A DNA stretch of 64,000 bases from Limnovirga soli. Lineage in GTDB: Bacteria; Bacteroidota; Bacteroidia; Chitinophagales; Chitinophagaceae. The translations under genes were made by a program, and so were the position numbers. Shown here one piece after another: positions 6,902 to 15,840 of the stretch. Every line of letters begins with the position of its first letter. The first letter of the stretch is position 1. The notes beneath the pieces were generated by a model that saw nothing but the letters and a program-made list of their open reading frames with translations, had not been told where the DNA came from and made no database searches. The DNA is taken from NCBI RefSeq assembly GCF_013106755.1, contig NZ_WHPF01000001.1, positions 1 to 64,000 on the forward strand, in the 5' to 3' direction.

Positions 6902-9900
6902 CTATTTTTTTGCTTGCAGTTGCTGTATAATTTGTACTGGTTGGTTATTACGGGCCAATATATAGGTGGCATTTTTGCCCAGTTGTAAGGGCAATATATG
7001 GCGTACCTGCCCCTGTATACTTAATCCGTTTATAGGGCTACATTCAAAATTGCCCGCCCCCATGTTGATAAGAATGGTGCCATAGCTGGCATCGTAGCGG
7101 CCCATTTCTATATTGTTTTCGTAAAAATTACCGGTGAGCAGTATATCGGGCAGCCCATCGTTATTGGCATTGATGATAACAGCATCTTTTACCGGACTTA
7201 ACTGTGCCTGCCAGGGCAATGCTTTTGGGGTAAAATGTAGTTTACCATCGTTTATTAATAGGGCACTGGCAAAATAGTTGGCGGTAAATAACGTGGCATT
7301 ATTGAGTTTATCCGCCGTAAAAATTTCGGGCAGGGTGGCTTTGGCAAAATCGGCTGCATAGAGAAGCTGTTTTTTTAATACAGGCATTTGCTTTTGCAGC
7401 TCGCCAATACTGGCAAAGGGATATTCGCGGTGCTGCAGGTAATAGGTGAGCACCTGTTCTTTTTTACCATTGCCATCAAAGTCGTTATAGTACATGCGCA
7501 CTGGCTCTTCCTCGCTGGCTTTCAGCCGGCTGTTTAGGCCAAGGTTGCCCGCTATCAGGTCTATATCTCCATCGTTATCTATATCGCAGGGCAACAGGTT
7601 GTTCCACCAGCCATTTTGGGTGGTTAGGGGCAGTTTGGTAAAGCTGCCTTTGTTATTGATAAATGCAGTGATGGGGCCCCATTCAAGGGATAAAAGCAGG
7701 TCGCTATCGCCATCCTTATCTATATCGCACCAATAAGCATTGGTTACAAAGCCAATGGTGGACAGGTCTTTGGCATATTTTGAAGTTACATTGGTAAACT
7801 TACCGGCACCATTGTTCTGCAATAGATAAGAAGCAGGTATTTGTCCATAGGCATTAGGTACGCATCTGCCACCAATAAATAAATCGGTAAACCCATCTTT
7901 ATTAAAATCGCAGGGTATTACGCAGGAGGCAGTGGTATACAAGGTATCAAATGCGCCGGCCAATTTGGTAAAATGGGCTTTGCCATCGTTTAAGTAAACC
8001 CGGGGCGTATTGTGCTCGTCGTGGCCAAAAAACTCATTGCCGCCACTGGCTATCACCAGATCAATTTGGCCATCATTATTTACATCAGTAAAGCAGGCAC
8101 TTACATCTTCATAAACACTATCGGCAGCTAATACCGGTTGCTGGCTTTGGGTAAATGTGCCATTGGCATTTTGAATAAACAAGGCATTTTTAACCCGTTT
8201 GGCAGCGCCTATAAATACATCTTCTAATCCATCCTTGTTAATATCACCAACCGCCAATGCCGGGCCCTCGGTGGAGAACATGCGGGGGATTAACTGTTCG
8301 CGGTTAAACTCGTTAAATGGGTTTTCCTGATGGGTATATTGCAAACCGGTTGCAGCCGTAATATCAGCCATGGGAATGGTGGTATTGGGCTGGTGTTGCT
8401 GTAAGGCGGTATAGTTAAAATCAGGTAGCCCCTTTTGATAGCTAAGGTGAACAATTCCTGTATCGGAAGCGGTTAAGTGCTGGCAGGTATTATCGGGCCA
8501 TATCAATATCAGGGAATCGGGTTTGGTATTATTTAAGCCAATATGCAAAGGAATTTCCATACTGGATAAAAAGCCATGCACCGGGTAATTTTCATAAGTT
8601 CTTATACTGTTACCGGTATACAATAAAAGTTTGGCGCCTATTGCATTAATATTTGCGGCAGGGCCTTTTAAATGTAACTGCAAAAAATGTTGGGCACTAC
8701 TGCCAGCAGTTTTGTTTTCGTACAATACCGCATCGGCGTCAATATTATTTACTACAATATCCAGATCGCCATCGTTATCAAAATCTGCATATACGGCGCC
8801 ATTGGAATAGCTGGGTGCATTATCAGCAATGGCATCCTGCCTGTCAATAAATTGCAGGTTGCCCTTATTACTAAAAAACTTATTGGGCAATTTAATCTGT
8901 GGGAACTTTTCTATCAGCGCCATATCTTTTTGTCCCTTGGTTTGATTGGCCATATTTTGCTGCACCACATCGTTAGATACATAGTTGGCGTAATCAATAT
9001 CGTTCATACGTTTGGGTATGCCATTGCTTACAAAAAGGTCTTTTAATCCATCATTATCAAAGTCTAGCCAAAGCGGTGCCCAGCTCCAGTCTGTTGCCGC
9101 CACACCGGCATATAAACCCAGTTCGCTAAAATGGTTATTGCCCTGGTTAAATTGCAGGTTATTACGGGTGTATTGAAAGCTATAGCCGTAGCCTATTTTC
9201 TCATAGAACAAATCGTAATTATCCTCGCCAAGGGAGCGCTTTAAAATGGAAGGATCTTCGGGCAGCATATCCATGGAGATAATTTCGGGATAGGCATCAT
9301 TGTTTATATCGGCTATATCTACCCCCATAGAAAACTGGCTGCTATGCATCATTTCCTCGCCCGATACTTCTTTAAATTTGCCATCATGCTGGTTTAGATA
9401 GAGATAATCATTCTCATGAAAATCGTTGCCAATATACATATCGGGCCAGCCATCCAGGTTTATATCGGCCACACAAACACCCAGGCCATAGCCAATGGCA
9501 GAACTGTTGATGCCGCAGGCTTTGGTAACATCTGTAAAATGATTGCCCTCATTTTTAAAAAGCCTGTCGCCTGCCAGTGGATGATAGGTTCCCAGAAATA
9601 AAGAACGTTCCGCAAAAGTGCCATTCTGGTGTACGGAATGGTTTAAGAGAAACATATCCAGATCCCCATCCATATCATAATCTAAAAAAGCAGCTTGTGT
9701 ACTAAAGCCCGAAAATGCAAGGCCCCAGGTAGCCGTTTCATCGCTATAAAATGGAACGCCGTTTTTGTCAATGCCCTTACAAATAAGTAATTGGTTATTG
9801 GCTTTTAGCACTTCGTAATTGCCCACACGGGAAATATAAAAATCCAGCAGGCCATCGTTATTAATATCCACAACAGATACGCCGGTACTCCAGCCACCAT

Positions 9901-10348
9901 CCTGTAGAAGTTTGGCCGCGGCGGTAACATCTTTGAAATGCAGGTTACCGGTATTTAAAAATATTTTATTGGTGCTTTGGTTGGCGGCAAAAAACAAATC
10001 AATCAGGCCATCGTTATTAAAATCGCCGGCGGCCACACCTGCGCCATTGTAGAAATACATATAATCCAGCACATTAAATACCGAATCGGGGTGCAGGGTA
10101 TTATTAAAATCAAGACCTGTACGGCTTTTATCCAGCACTTCGAAAATTGGGGGCGTTGCGGTTGGGTTTTTTCCGCATGAGTTAAGTGCAATGGCAACAA
10201 TAATAACAACAAATAATCTGTTGAGCCCGGCTGTAAATGTTGCAGGAAGCTTTACTTGCGTCGCACACTTGTGCTGCAACAATTGTATGCAGCTTATAAC
10301 TGAAGTGTGTATTGAATACAGCATATTTTTATAGTTATACTTACCCAT
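6902..10348 (-). CDS. CRTAC1/ASPIC-UnbV FG-GAP repeat lipoprotein (second of two)
   Basis: A large surface or periplasmic protein of about 1090-1148 aa. It has many FG-GAP/VCBS beta-propeller units with calcium-binding DxNxDGxxD loops (GDFNNDGLIDLFF, VDINNDGLLDFY, CDIDKDGDSDLLL), a central ASPIC/UnbV domain (IGAKLLLYTGN and DSLILIWPDN) and more FG-GAP units behind it. In Bacteroidota such proteins are routinely encoded next to SusC/SusD and are thought to help bind or process the substrate. A lipobox (IALNSC) sits near residue 58. The ATG at 10348 requires translation through a copy of the GTGCGACGCAAG element (peptide HKCATQVKL) before the true signal sequence, so the real start may be a non-ATG codon near 10215-10235. 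It lies last in the SusCD transcription order. Confidence 0.85.
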   Translation of the reverse strand: MGKYNYKNMLYSIHTSVISCIQLLQHKCATQVKLPATFTAGLNRLFVVIIVAIALNSCGKNPTATPPIFEVLDKSRTGLDFNNTLHPDSVFNVLDYMYFYNGAGVAAGDFNNDGLIDLFFAANQSTNKIFLNTGNLHFKDVTAAAKLLQDGGWSTGVSVVDINNDGLLDFYISRVGNYEVLKANNQLLICKGIDKNGVPFYSDETATWGLAFSGFSTQAAFLDYDMDGDLDMFLLNHSVHQNGTFAERSLFLGTYHPLAGDRLFKNEGNHFTDVTKACGINSSAIGYGLGVCVADINLDGWPDMYIGNDFHENDYLYLNQHDGKFKEVSGEEMMHSSQFSMGVDIADINNDAYPEIISMDMLPEDPSILKRSLGEDNYDLFYEKIGYGYSFQYTRNNLQFNQGNNHFSELGLYAGVAATDWSWAPLWLDFDNDGLKDLFVSNGIPKRMNDIDYANYVSNDVVQQNMANQTKGQKDMALIEKFPQIKLPNKFFSNKGNLQFIDRQDAIADNAPSYSNGAVYADFDNDGDLDIVVNNIDADAVLYENKTAGSSAQHFLQLHLKGPAANINAIGAKLLLYTGNSIRTYENYPVHGFLSSMEIPLHIGLNNTKPDSLILIWPDNTCQHLTASDTGIVHLSYQKGLPDFNYTALQQHQPNTTIPMADITAATGLQYTHQENPFNEFNREQLIPRMFSTEGPALAVGDINKDGLEDVFIGAAKRVKNALFIQNANGTFTQSQQPVLAADSVYEDVSACFTDVNNDGQIDLVIASGGNEFFGHDEHNTPRVYLNDGKAHFTKLAGAFDTLYTTASCVIPCDFNKDGFTDLFIGGRCVPNAYGQIPASYLLQNNGAGKFTNVTSKYAKDLSTIGFVTNAYWCDIDKDGDSDLLLSLEWGPITAFINNKGSFTKLPLTTQNGWWNNLLPCDIDNDGDIDLIAGNLGLNSRLKASEEEPVRMYYNDFDGNGKKEQVLTYYLQHREYPFASIGELQKQMPVLKKQLLYAADFAKATLPEIFTADKLNNATLFTANYFASALLINDGKLHFTPKALPWQAQLSPVKDAVIINANNDGLPDILLTGNFYENNIEMGRYDASYGTILINMGAGNFECSPINGLSIQGQVRHILPLQLGKNATYILARNNQPVQIIQQLQAKK
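10225..10275 (-). repeat. GTGCGACGCAAG element, copy 4 (minus)
   Basis: On the minus strand: GCACAAGTGTGCGACGCAAG, then TAAAGC, ending AGCCGGGC. It overlaps the 5' coding region or leader of the gene ending at 6902 and forms a back-to-back pair with copy 5, about 140 bp away. Confidence 0.9.
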
Positions 10349-10412
10349 GTAATGCTTAGTTGGAGCGATGTTTTATTTTGTACTACAGCTTACTGTTGCG
10401 CCGGGCTATGCA

Positions 10413-10462
10413 GTACAAGTGTGCGACGCAAGCATGTTTCATATCTATTCTTTTGCCCGGCT
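10413..10462 (+). repeat. GTGCGACGCAAG element, copy 5 (plus)
   Basis: GTACAAGTGTGCGACGCAAG, then CATGTTTCATATC, then TTTTGCCCGGCT. An additional GCGCCGGGCT lies 13 bp before it at about 10398. It is at the 3' end of the gene 10486-13932. Confidence 0.85.
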
Positions 10463-10485
10463 AAAAAGGCATTTATACATTTCGC

Positions 10486-13400
10486 TTATTTACCTGCCGC
10501 CGTAAATGGGCGCTTGTTAAAGGCATACAAAACAGGCATTTCGCCATTTTGCAGCATAAGCAAATACTTACCGTTCTTATTTTTTACCGGTTGAATATCA
10601 CGTACCTGACCACGCAATTCAATACCGCTTACCGCATTGGGCACATAGCTAAACTGCGCCTTACCATTGTTAATGAGCACATGGGTAAAGCTGGCATCGA
10701 GCCGGCCAAATTGCGGCTGAAAACAAAAATCGTTACCGCCCATAATCAAATCGGGAATACCATCGCTATTAACATCGGTGCACAAAATGGCGTTTACTGA
10801 TGAGAACTGCACATTTGCCGGCAAAGGTTGTATTTCAAATTGGCCATTGCCCATATTGATGGCAATACAACTGGCATCATCATTAAATAATTTTACTGTG
10901 GCATTTTTTAACTGATCTGTTGTAAACAAATCCTGCATGGATTTTTTTGCATAATCCTCGTGTTTCAGGTTTTCCTTTTTTAGGTAAGGCAACTGATCGG
11001 TAATATCGCGTTTCATTAAAATGGTAGCATCTTTTCCGTTTACTGTTCTGGTAACAATCTTTTCCAGTTCACCGTTATTATCAAAGTCTTTTAAAAATAA
11101 TTTTGCGGGGGCTGTGGCGGAAGGTCTCAAGTAAAAATTTTCACCAATATTTCCCAGTACAAGGTCTTGCTTACCATCGCCATTTAAATCGGCGGCAGCA
11201 ATGGCCTGCCACCAGCCGCTTCTATCGTTGAGGTTGGATTTCACTTCTTCAAAATGATCTTTTGCAAAGGTGAAAATACGTGTAGGCATCCATTGGCCAG
11301 TAATAATCAATTCTTTGCGGGCATCGCCGGTAACATCTGCAAATACAGCTGCCGATACCATGCCAATAGTGGCTATATCAGGATTTTTAGTTTTAGCCAT
11401 ATCGGTAAAGCGGCCGGTACCATCGTTTAAATAAATAAAACTGGAAGGAGAAACCCCATAGAGTTGTGGCACACTTTTACTACCTGCAAAAAGGTCTATA
11501 TCGCCATCGCCATCAATATCATTGGCAATTACAACGGAAGTGTTCATGCCGCTATTGGGGATGGCTTTGGTATCGACGGCAAAATTGCCTTTACCATCAT
11601 TTTTATACAAACGGCTTTGCATTAATCGGCTGCCAGCGGGTGCATTGTTGCCACCGGCACCCGCAAAAATATCCAGATCGCCATCCTTATCGCAATCAAA
11701 TAACAATACGGCTACGTCTTCAAAATCGGCGAACTGCTTAAATACAGATTGTTCACTTTTTAAAAAGCTACCATTGGCCTGTTGCAGGTATAATTGTGAT
11801 GCCTGATTAGCTGCACCGGCGATAAAAATGTCTTCCAGACCATCGCCGTTTACATCTCCGGTGCTGGCTTTGGGGCCCTGACGGGAAAGCATTTCCATAA
11901 GGCCAGGTTCGTAATAAAAATCTATATAATCGTCTTCGGTATGCTTTTCAAAATTAGCAGGTACCGCAGTAAAAATTGTTGCAGGAATAACTGTTTTAGG
12001 TGCAACCAACGGAAAGGAATTATTTGCCCAGCTGATGGTATACACAGAATCGGTTGCCGGATGTGTTATGGTGGTTTGGGTTAAATCGGGCCAAATAATT
12101 ACCAGAGAATCGGCGGCAGTATTATCTCCTGTTCCAAAAATAATTTTATAATCTACAGATGATTGAAAGCCGTGATTGGGAATTACTTCGCGGCTTTGAA
12201 TTTGGGAGCCTTTGTACAGTTCAATTTTGCTGCCTATTGCAAAAGTATTATTGCCTTTACCTTTTAATTGCACACCCAGGTAATGGTGTTTATTATTTTC
12301 CCTGCTTTGATTTCTATATACAAATGCCGGTTCGTTTTCGTTGTTTACTACCAGGTCTAAATCGCCATCATTATCCAAATCTCCATAGGCGGCACCATTG
12401 GAAAGAGAGGGTTGAGAGAAACCCCAGTTGTTGCCTTCATCAGAAAAAGTTAGGTTGCCATTATTTCTAAAAGCCTTATTAGGTATGGGTTGCGATGGCA
12501 TTTTGTTTATAATATCATCCACCGCTTCCTTTTTACCAGTCATTACCATCTTTTGTACCACATCATCGGCAAAAAAATCAATAAAATCCTGGTTGGTTAC
12601 ATCATGGTTAATACCATTGCATACATAAATATCATTTAAGCCATCATTATCCGCATCAAACATAAGTGCACCCCAACTCCAGTCAGATGCATTTACGCCA
12701 CTATAATTGGCTATTTCCAAAAATTTTCCATGCTGGTTGTTTAGTTGCAAAGTGTTTTGCATATACTGATAGTAGAATCCGGATTTTTCTTTTAATCTTT
12801 CTACATCAATATTATCAAAGGAAGAAGTTGTTTTTAAGCGATACTCATCGCTGGGTAGCATATCGGTTGTAAAAATATCGGGGAAACCATCGTTGTTAAT
12901 ATCGCCCATATCGGCACCCATAGATGCCAGACTCATATGGCCAATCCAGTTCTCCCCTTCTTCTTTAAAAGTGCCGTTTTGTTGATTTACATATACGTAA
13001 TCCTTTTCAAAAAAATCGTTTGACACATAGAGGTCGGGATAATGATCACCATTAATATCTCCCACGGTAATACCCAGTCCAAAACCAATCAAACTACCAT
13101 AAATACCGGCCTGTTCACTAACATCCGTAAAATGACCATTATCATTACGCAAAAGATGATCACCCCCGCCTTTTACAAAATCTGCTACCGGCCAGTTTTC
13201 GGCTCTCAGGTTTCGCTTATTGGCATAATTCAAGGTGTTAACAGGTATAAAACTATTGTTTAAAATATAACAGTCCAGATCGCCATCCAAATCATAATCA
13301 AAAAAGGCCGCATGGGTAGTATATCCACCCGGGTTGGTTAAACCATACTGTGCTGCAGAATCAGTAAAGCCAAGTTGATGATTATTAATAAACAACTGGC

Positions 13401-13926
13401 ATTTGGGTAATTTACCATTTACATAACCTGCATTACAAACAAATATATCCAGCCAGCCATCATGGTTAATATCTACCATTACAACCCCGGTGCTCCAGTC
13501 TTGCTTATTGGTAAACCCAGCCTTTGCTGAAATATCGTCAAACTTAAAATTGCCTTTGTTTAAAAACAATTTATTACTGCCCATATTGGCTGTAAAAAAA
13601 ACGTCGGCCAGTCCATCGTTATTAATATCGCCTATGGCTGCGCCGCCACCATTATAAAAATTACGGTAACTAAAAATATTAAAGTCGTTAGTGTTATGTA
13701 CTTCGTTGGTAAAATTGATACCGCTATTCTGTTGTAATTCAAAAAGAGCGGGGGGTTGTTCCTCATTTTTACAGGCTGTAAACAGGAAAAAAGGTAACAT
13801 AAGAATAAAGCAAATGCGAAGCGTTGTTGACCCGGCTGTAAGGTAATTATTCAGCTTTACTTGCGTCGCACACTTGAACAGCAACAAATAGCTGAGCAAT
13901 AAAAAAAACGATACAGTTAAAAACAT
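10486..13926 (-). CDS. CRTAC1/ASPIC-UnbV FG-GAP repeat lipoprotein (first of two)
   Basis: Same architecture and almost the same length (about 1146 aa) as the next gene, and clearly its paralogue: FG-GAP/VCBS units with DxDxDGDLD loops (FDYDLDGDLDCYI, GDLDNDGDLDLVV), a central ASPIC/UnbV region (IGSKIELYKGSQIQSREV), then more FG-GAP units. A lipobox FLFTAC lies near residue 53. The ATG at 13926 follows a TAACTTTG -7-like box at 13930-13937 by only a few bases, so this ATG is at or before the transcription start. The true start is probably downstream, beyond the repeat copy that reads KCATQVKL. Located between SusD and the second paralogue, it is part of the uptake locus; a strong terminator after SusD suggests its own promoter. 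Confidence 0.85.
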   Translation of the reverse strand: MFLTVSFFLLLSYLLLFKCATQVKLNNYLTAGSTTLRICFILMLPFFLFTACKNEEQPPALFELQQNSGINFTNEVHNTNDFNIFSYRNFYNGGGAAIGDINNDGLADVFFTANMGSNKLFLNKGNFKFDDISAKAGFTNKQDWSTGVVMVDINHDGWLDIFVCNAGYVNGKLPKCQLFINNHQLGFTDSAAQYGLTNPGGYTTHAAFFDYDLDGDLDCYILNNSFIPVNTLNYANKRNLRAENWPVADFVKGGGDHLLRNDNGHFTDVSEQAGIYGSLIGFGLGITVGDINGDHYPDLYVSNDFFEKDYVYVNQQNGTFKEEGENWIGHMSLASMGADMGDINNDGFPDIFTTDMLPSDEYRLKTTSSFDNIDVERLKEKSGFYYQYMQNTLQLNNQHGKFLEIANYSGVNASDWSWGALMFDADNDGLNDIYVCNGINHDVTNQDFIDFFADDVVQKMVMTGKKEAVDDIINKMPSQPIPNKAFRNNGNLTFSDEGNNWGFSQPSLSNGAAYGDLDNDGDLDLVVNNENEPAFVYRNQSRENNKHHYLGVQLKGKGNNTFAIGSKIELYKGSQIQSREVIPNHGFQSSVDYKIIFGTGDNTAADSLVIIWPDLTQTTITHPATDSVYTISWANNSFPLVAPKTVIPATIFTAVPANFEKHTEDDYIDFYYEPGLMEMLSRQGPKASTGDVNGDGLEDIFIAGAANQASQLYLQQANGSFLKSEQSVFKQFADFEDVAVLLFDCDKDGDLDIFAGAGGNNAPAGSRLMQSRLYKNDGKGNFAVDTKAIPNSGMNTSVVIANDIDGDGDIDLFAGSKSVPQLYGVSPSSFIYLNDGTGRFTDMAKTKNPDIATIGMVSAAVFADVTGDARKELIITGQWMPTRIFTFAKDHFEEVKSNLNDRSGWWQAIAAADLNGDGKQDLVLGNIGENFYLRPSATAPAKLFLKDFDNNGELEKIVTRTVNGKDATILMKRDITDQLPYLKKENLKHEDYAKKSMQDLFTTDQLKNATVKLFNDDASCIAINMGNGQFEIQPLPANVQFSSVNAILCTDVNSDGIPDLIMGGNDFCFQPQFGRLDASFTHVLINNGKAQFSYVPNAVSGIELRGQVRDIQPVKNKNGKYLLMLQNGEMPVLYAFNKRPFTAAGK
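13830..13877 (-). repeat. GTGCGACGCAAG element, copy 6 (minus)
   Basis: On the minus strand: TTCAAGTGTGCGACGCAAGT, then AAAGC, ending AGCCGGGT. It lies within the first 100 bases of the gene ending at 10486 and faces copy 5 across that gene. Confidence 0.85.
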
Positions 13927-13929
13927 ATT

Positions 13930-13937
13930 CAAAGTTA
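13930..13937 (-). promoter_or_regulatory. Possible -7 box for the first FG-GAP lipoprotein gene
   Basis: TAACTTTG on the minus strand fits TAnnTTTG. A TTTG lies about 16 bp upstream, shorter than the usual spacing. If it is used, transcription begins near 13924 and the upstream start codons are not translated. The rest of the gap 13938-14246 shows only the degenerate element at about 14150-14195. Confidence 0.4.
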
Positions 13938-14149
13938 GTGACGAGTGTTATTACAAAAACCTTCTGTTATATAAGATTTTTATAAGAATAATATTTTCAG
14001 GTGAATTTAACCATTAACTGTTCATACTTCAGATAAACCATACTGCTGCCTGACATTTTGATGGAAGTATACGTTTTAGTATAACCCCATTTGTTTCAAA
14101 ATAACAGAAATCTCCCAACCTGTTTTGTTGCCATGAAAACAGAACGATG

Positions 14150-14195
14150 AACCGAGCGTGGCAAGTAAAGCTGCCTGTTGGCCTAATAGTTTGCC
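14150..14195 (+). repeat. Degenerate GTGCGACGCAAG element (plus)
   Basis: GAGCGTGGCAAGTAAAGCTG followed by TTGGCCTAAT matches the right half of the element (GCAAGTAAAGC and a GGCC end) but the core is eroded. Its position after SusD and its orientation fit the inward-facing rule together with the copy at 19388-19436. Confidence 0.4.
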
Positions 14196-14246
14196 AAAAA
14201 ATAATTAGCTTTTATAAAGGCATATAGCTACTCACTTTTATAAAAA

Positions 14247-14282
14247 GCAAAAGGCCATTCGTAAATGGCCTTTTGCAAAAAT
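14247..14282 (-). terminator. Strong terminator after susD
   Basis: A perfect 13-bp stem, GCAAAAGGCCATT (14247-14259) with AATGGCCTTTTGC (14264-14276) around a 4-base loop. On the minus strand it is followed by TTTTTATAAAAG. It lies 24 bp after the susD stop codon, so it separates SusCD from the two FG-GAP genes. Confidence 0.85.
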
Positions 14283-14299
14283 TATACTTTAACTACTAA

Positions 14300-15820
14300 T
14301 TAGTAACCAGGATTTTGAACCAGGTTTGGATTAGCAGATAATTGTTGGTTTGGAATTGGGAACCACAGATATTTAGGATCATCTGATGGTTTTTCCTGCC
14401 AAGGCTGTAAGAATTTACCAAAACGGATAAGGTCTTGTTTCCTCATACCTTCCCAGTAAAATTCACGTCCTCTTTCATCTAATAATTGATCAACAGATAC
14501 AGAACCTAAAGCAGCAGCACCACTTCTTGTTCTTACCTGATTTACCAGGGCTAAGGCATCACCTGCATTACCACCGCTTCTTAATAAAGCTTCGGCTTTC
14601 ATCAGCAATACATCAGCATAACGATAGTATACATAATCGTTATTGGCATTATCACCAGACACATAATCAATAGGATATTTAATTACACGAATACCGGTAA
14701 CTTCCAGGTTGGTACCTGTTTCGATGTTTTTAACTTCAGGAGTAAAAGACAATGGATTACCACCGCGATCTTTTAAAGCTGTACCATTTTGATCGTATTG
14801 TTGACCAATCAGGAAGCCAGGTTTGATACCTGAAACATTGGTTACACCAGCATAGGATTCACTTCTGCGTGTGTCATTTGCATCAAACTTATTATAGAAA
14901 TCAGACAATGTAGTAAAACCGTTCCAGCCACTAGGATTCATGTTGTAGTGTAATCCGCAATACCATCTTGAACGAACATTACCACTGCTTGAACCACCGA
15001 TGTTTTCTGCTGTAAAAATGTTTTCAGTAGAAAGGGCATCATTGTTTGGTGCAAAGTTGTCGAAATAATCGCTGCTTAATGAATATTTACCACTGTTGAT
15101 GATTTGATCAGCAAGGGTAATTACCTGTGTCATATCAGCATTATCAAAAGTGGGGTTTTCCCTGCTGGTGATTGCTCCTTTATTCAGATAAATTTTCATC
15201 AGGAATACTTTTGCTGCATCTTTATTGGCAACATTAGCGGGTCCATCTGGTAAGTCATTTTGAATAGCAGTTACCTCAGAAATGATAAAATCAAGAGCTT
15301 CAGTACCAGACAATACAGTTGGAGCATCCAGTATTGCAGAACCCGGCTCTCTGTACACTACCTGACCCCAGCCATCTAACATAGTGAACATAGCAAAAGC
15401 TCTTAAGAACCTTGCCTGTGCCGCCTGAGAAGGAGTAGGTGAATACTGCAACATATCGGATGCAGAGAAGATAATACCACCCAAATTTTCAAAGGTGCCT
15501 CTTAAGAATGCATGGTCACCATCCCAAAGGTGCAGGTGTAATACTCTCCAAACACCATTATCATCCCAGTCACCACCTCTTGTGGGTCCGATTGCTTCAT
15601 CAGAAGTGTGCTCCTGAGAAGCCCAAACCTGACTTTGATCCTGATAAGGTGTGCGCATCGCATTGTATACGCCCGTTAATAATGCGCCGGCGTTACCGCC
15701 ACCGGAGCCACCTCCTACTTCAGAGGCAGTTAAATCCCCGTTGAATTTTTCATCCAGCTTGGTACAGCTGAATAATAAAACAGTGGGAATAGCTAAAGCA
15801 AGCAATTTTGTATATTTCAT
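14300..15820 (-). CDS. susD: SusD/RagB family nutrient-binding lipoprotein, 506 aa
   Basis: The lid protein of a SusCD outer-membrane importer, which captures oligomeric substrate on the cell surface and closes over SusC. A lipoprotein signal peptide ends LLFSC (Cys19). The N-terminal SusD-like part (LLTGVYNAMRTPYQ) and the C-terminal RagB/SusD part (YVYYRYADVLLMKAEALLRS, then VNQVRTRSGA, then LLDERGREFYWEGMRKQDLI) are typical, as is the length. The start is 20 bp after the SusC stop codon, so the two form an operon. A Gly-rich stretch (GGGSGGG) near residue 37 is a local oddity. The substrate cannot be read from the sequence; no glycoside hydrolase gene is adjacent. Confidence 0.95.
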   Translation of the reverse strand: MKYTKLLALAIPTVLLFSCTKLDEKFNGDLTASEVGGGSGGGNAGALLTGVYNAMRTPYQDQSQVWASQEHTSDEAIGPTRGGDWDDNGVWRVLHLHLWDGDHAFLRGTFENLGGIIFSASDMLQYSPTPSQAAQARFLRAFAMFTMLDGWGQVVYREPGSAILDAPTVLSGTEALDFIISEVTAIQNDLPDGPANVANKDAAKVFLMKIYLNKGAITSRENPTFDNADMTQVITLADQIINSGKYSLSSDYFDNFAPNNDALSTENIFTAENIGGSSSGNVRSRWYCGLHYNMNPSGWNGFTTLSDFYNKFDANDTRRSESYAGVTNVSGIKPGFLIGQQYDQNGTALKDRGGNPLSFTPEVKNIETGTNLEVTGIRVIKYPIDYVSGDNANNDYVYYRYADVLLMKAEALLRSGGNAGDALALVNQVRTRSGAAALGSVSVDQLLDERGREFYWEGMRKQDLIRFGKFLQPWQEKPSDDPKYLWFPIPNQQLSANPNLVQNPGY

Positions 15821-15840
15821 ATAACTGATTTTTTAACTAA

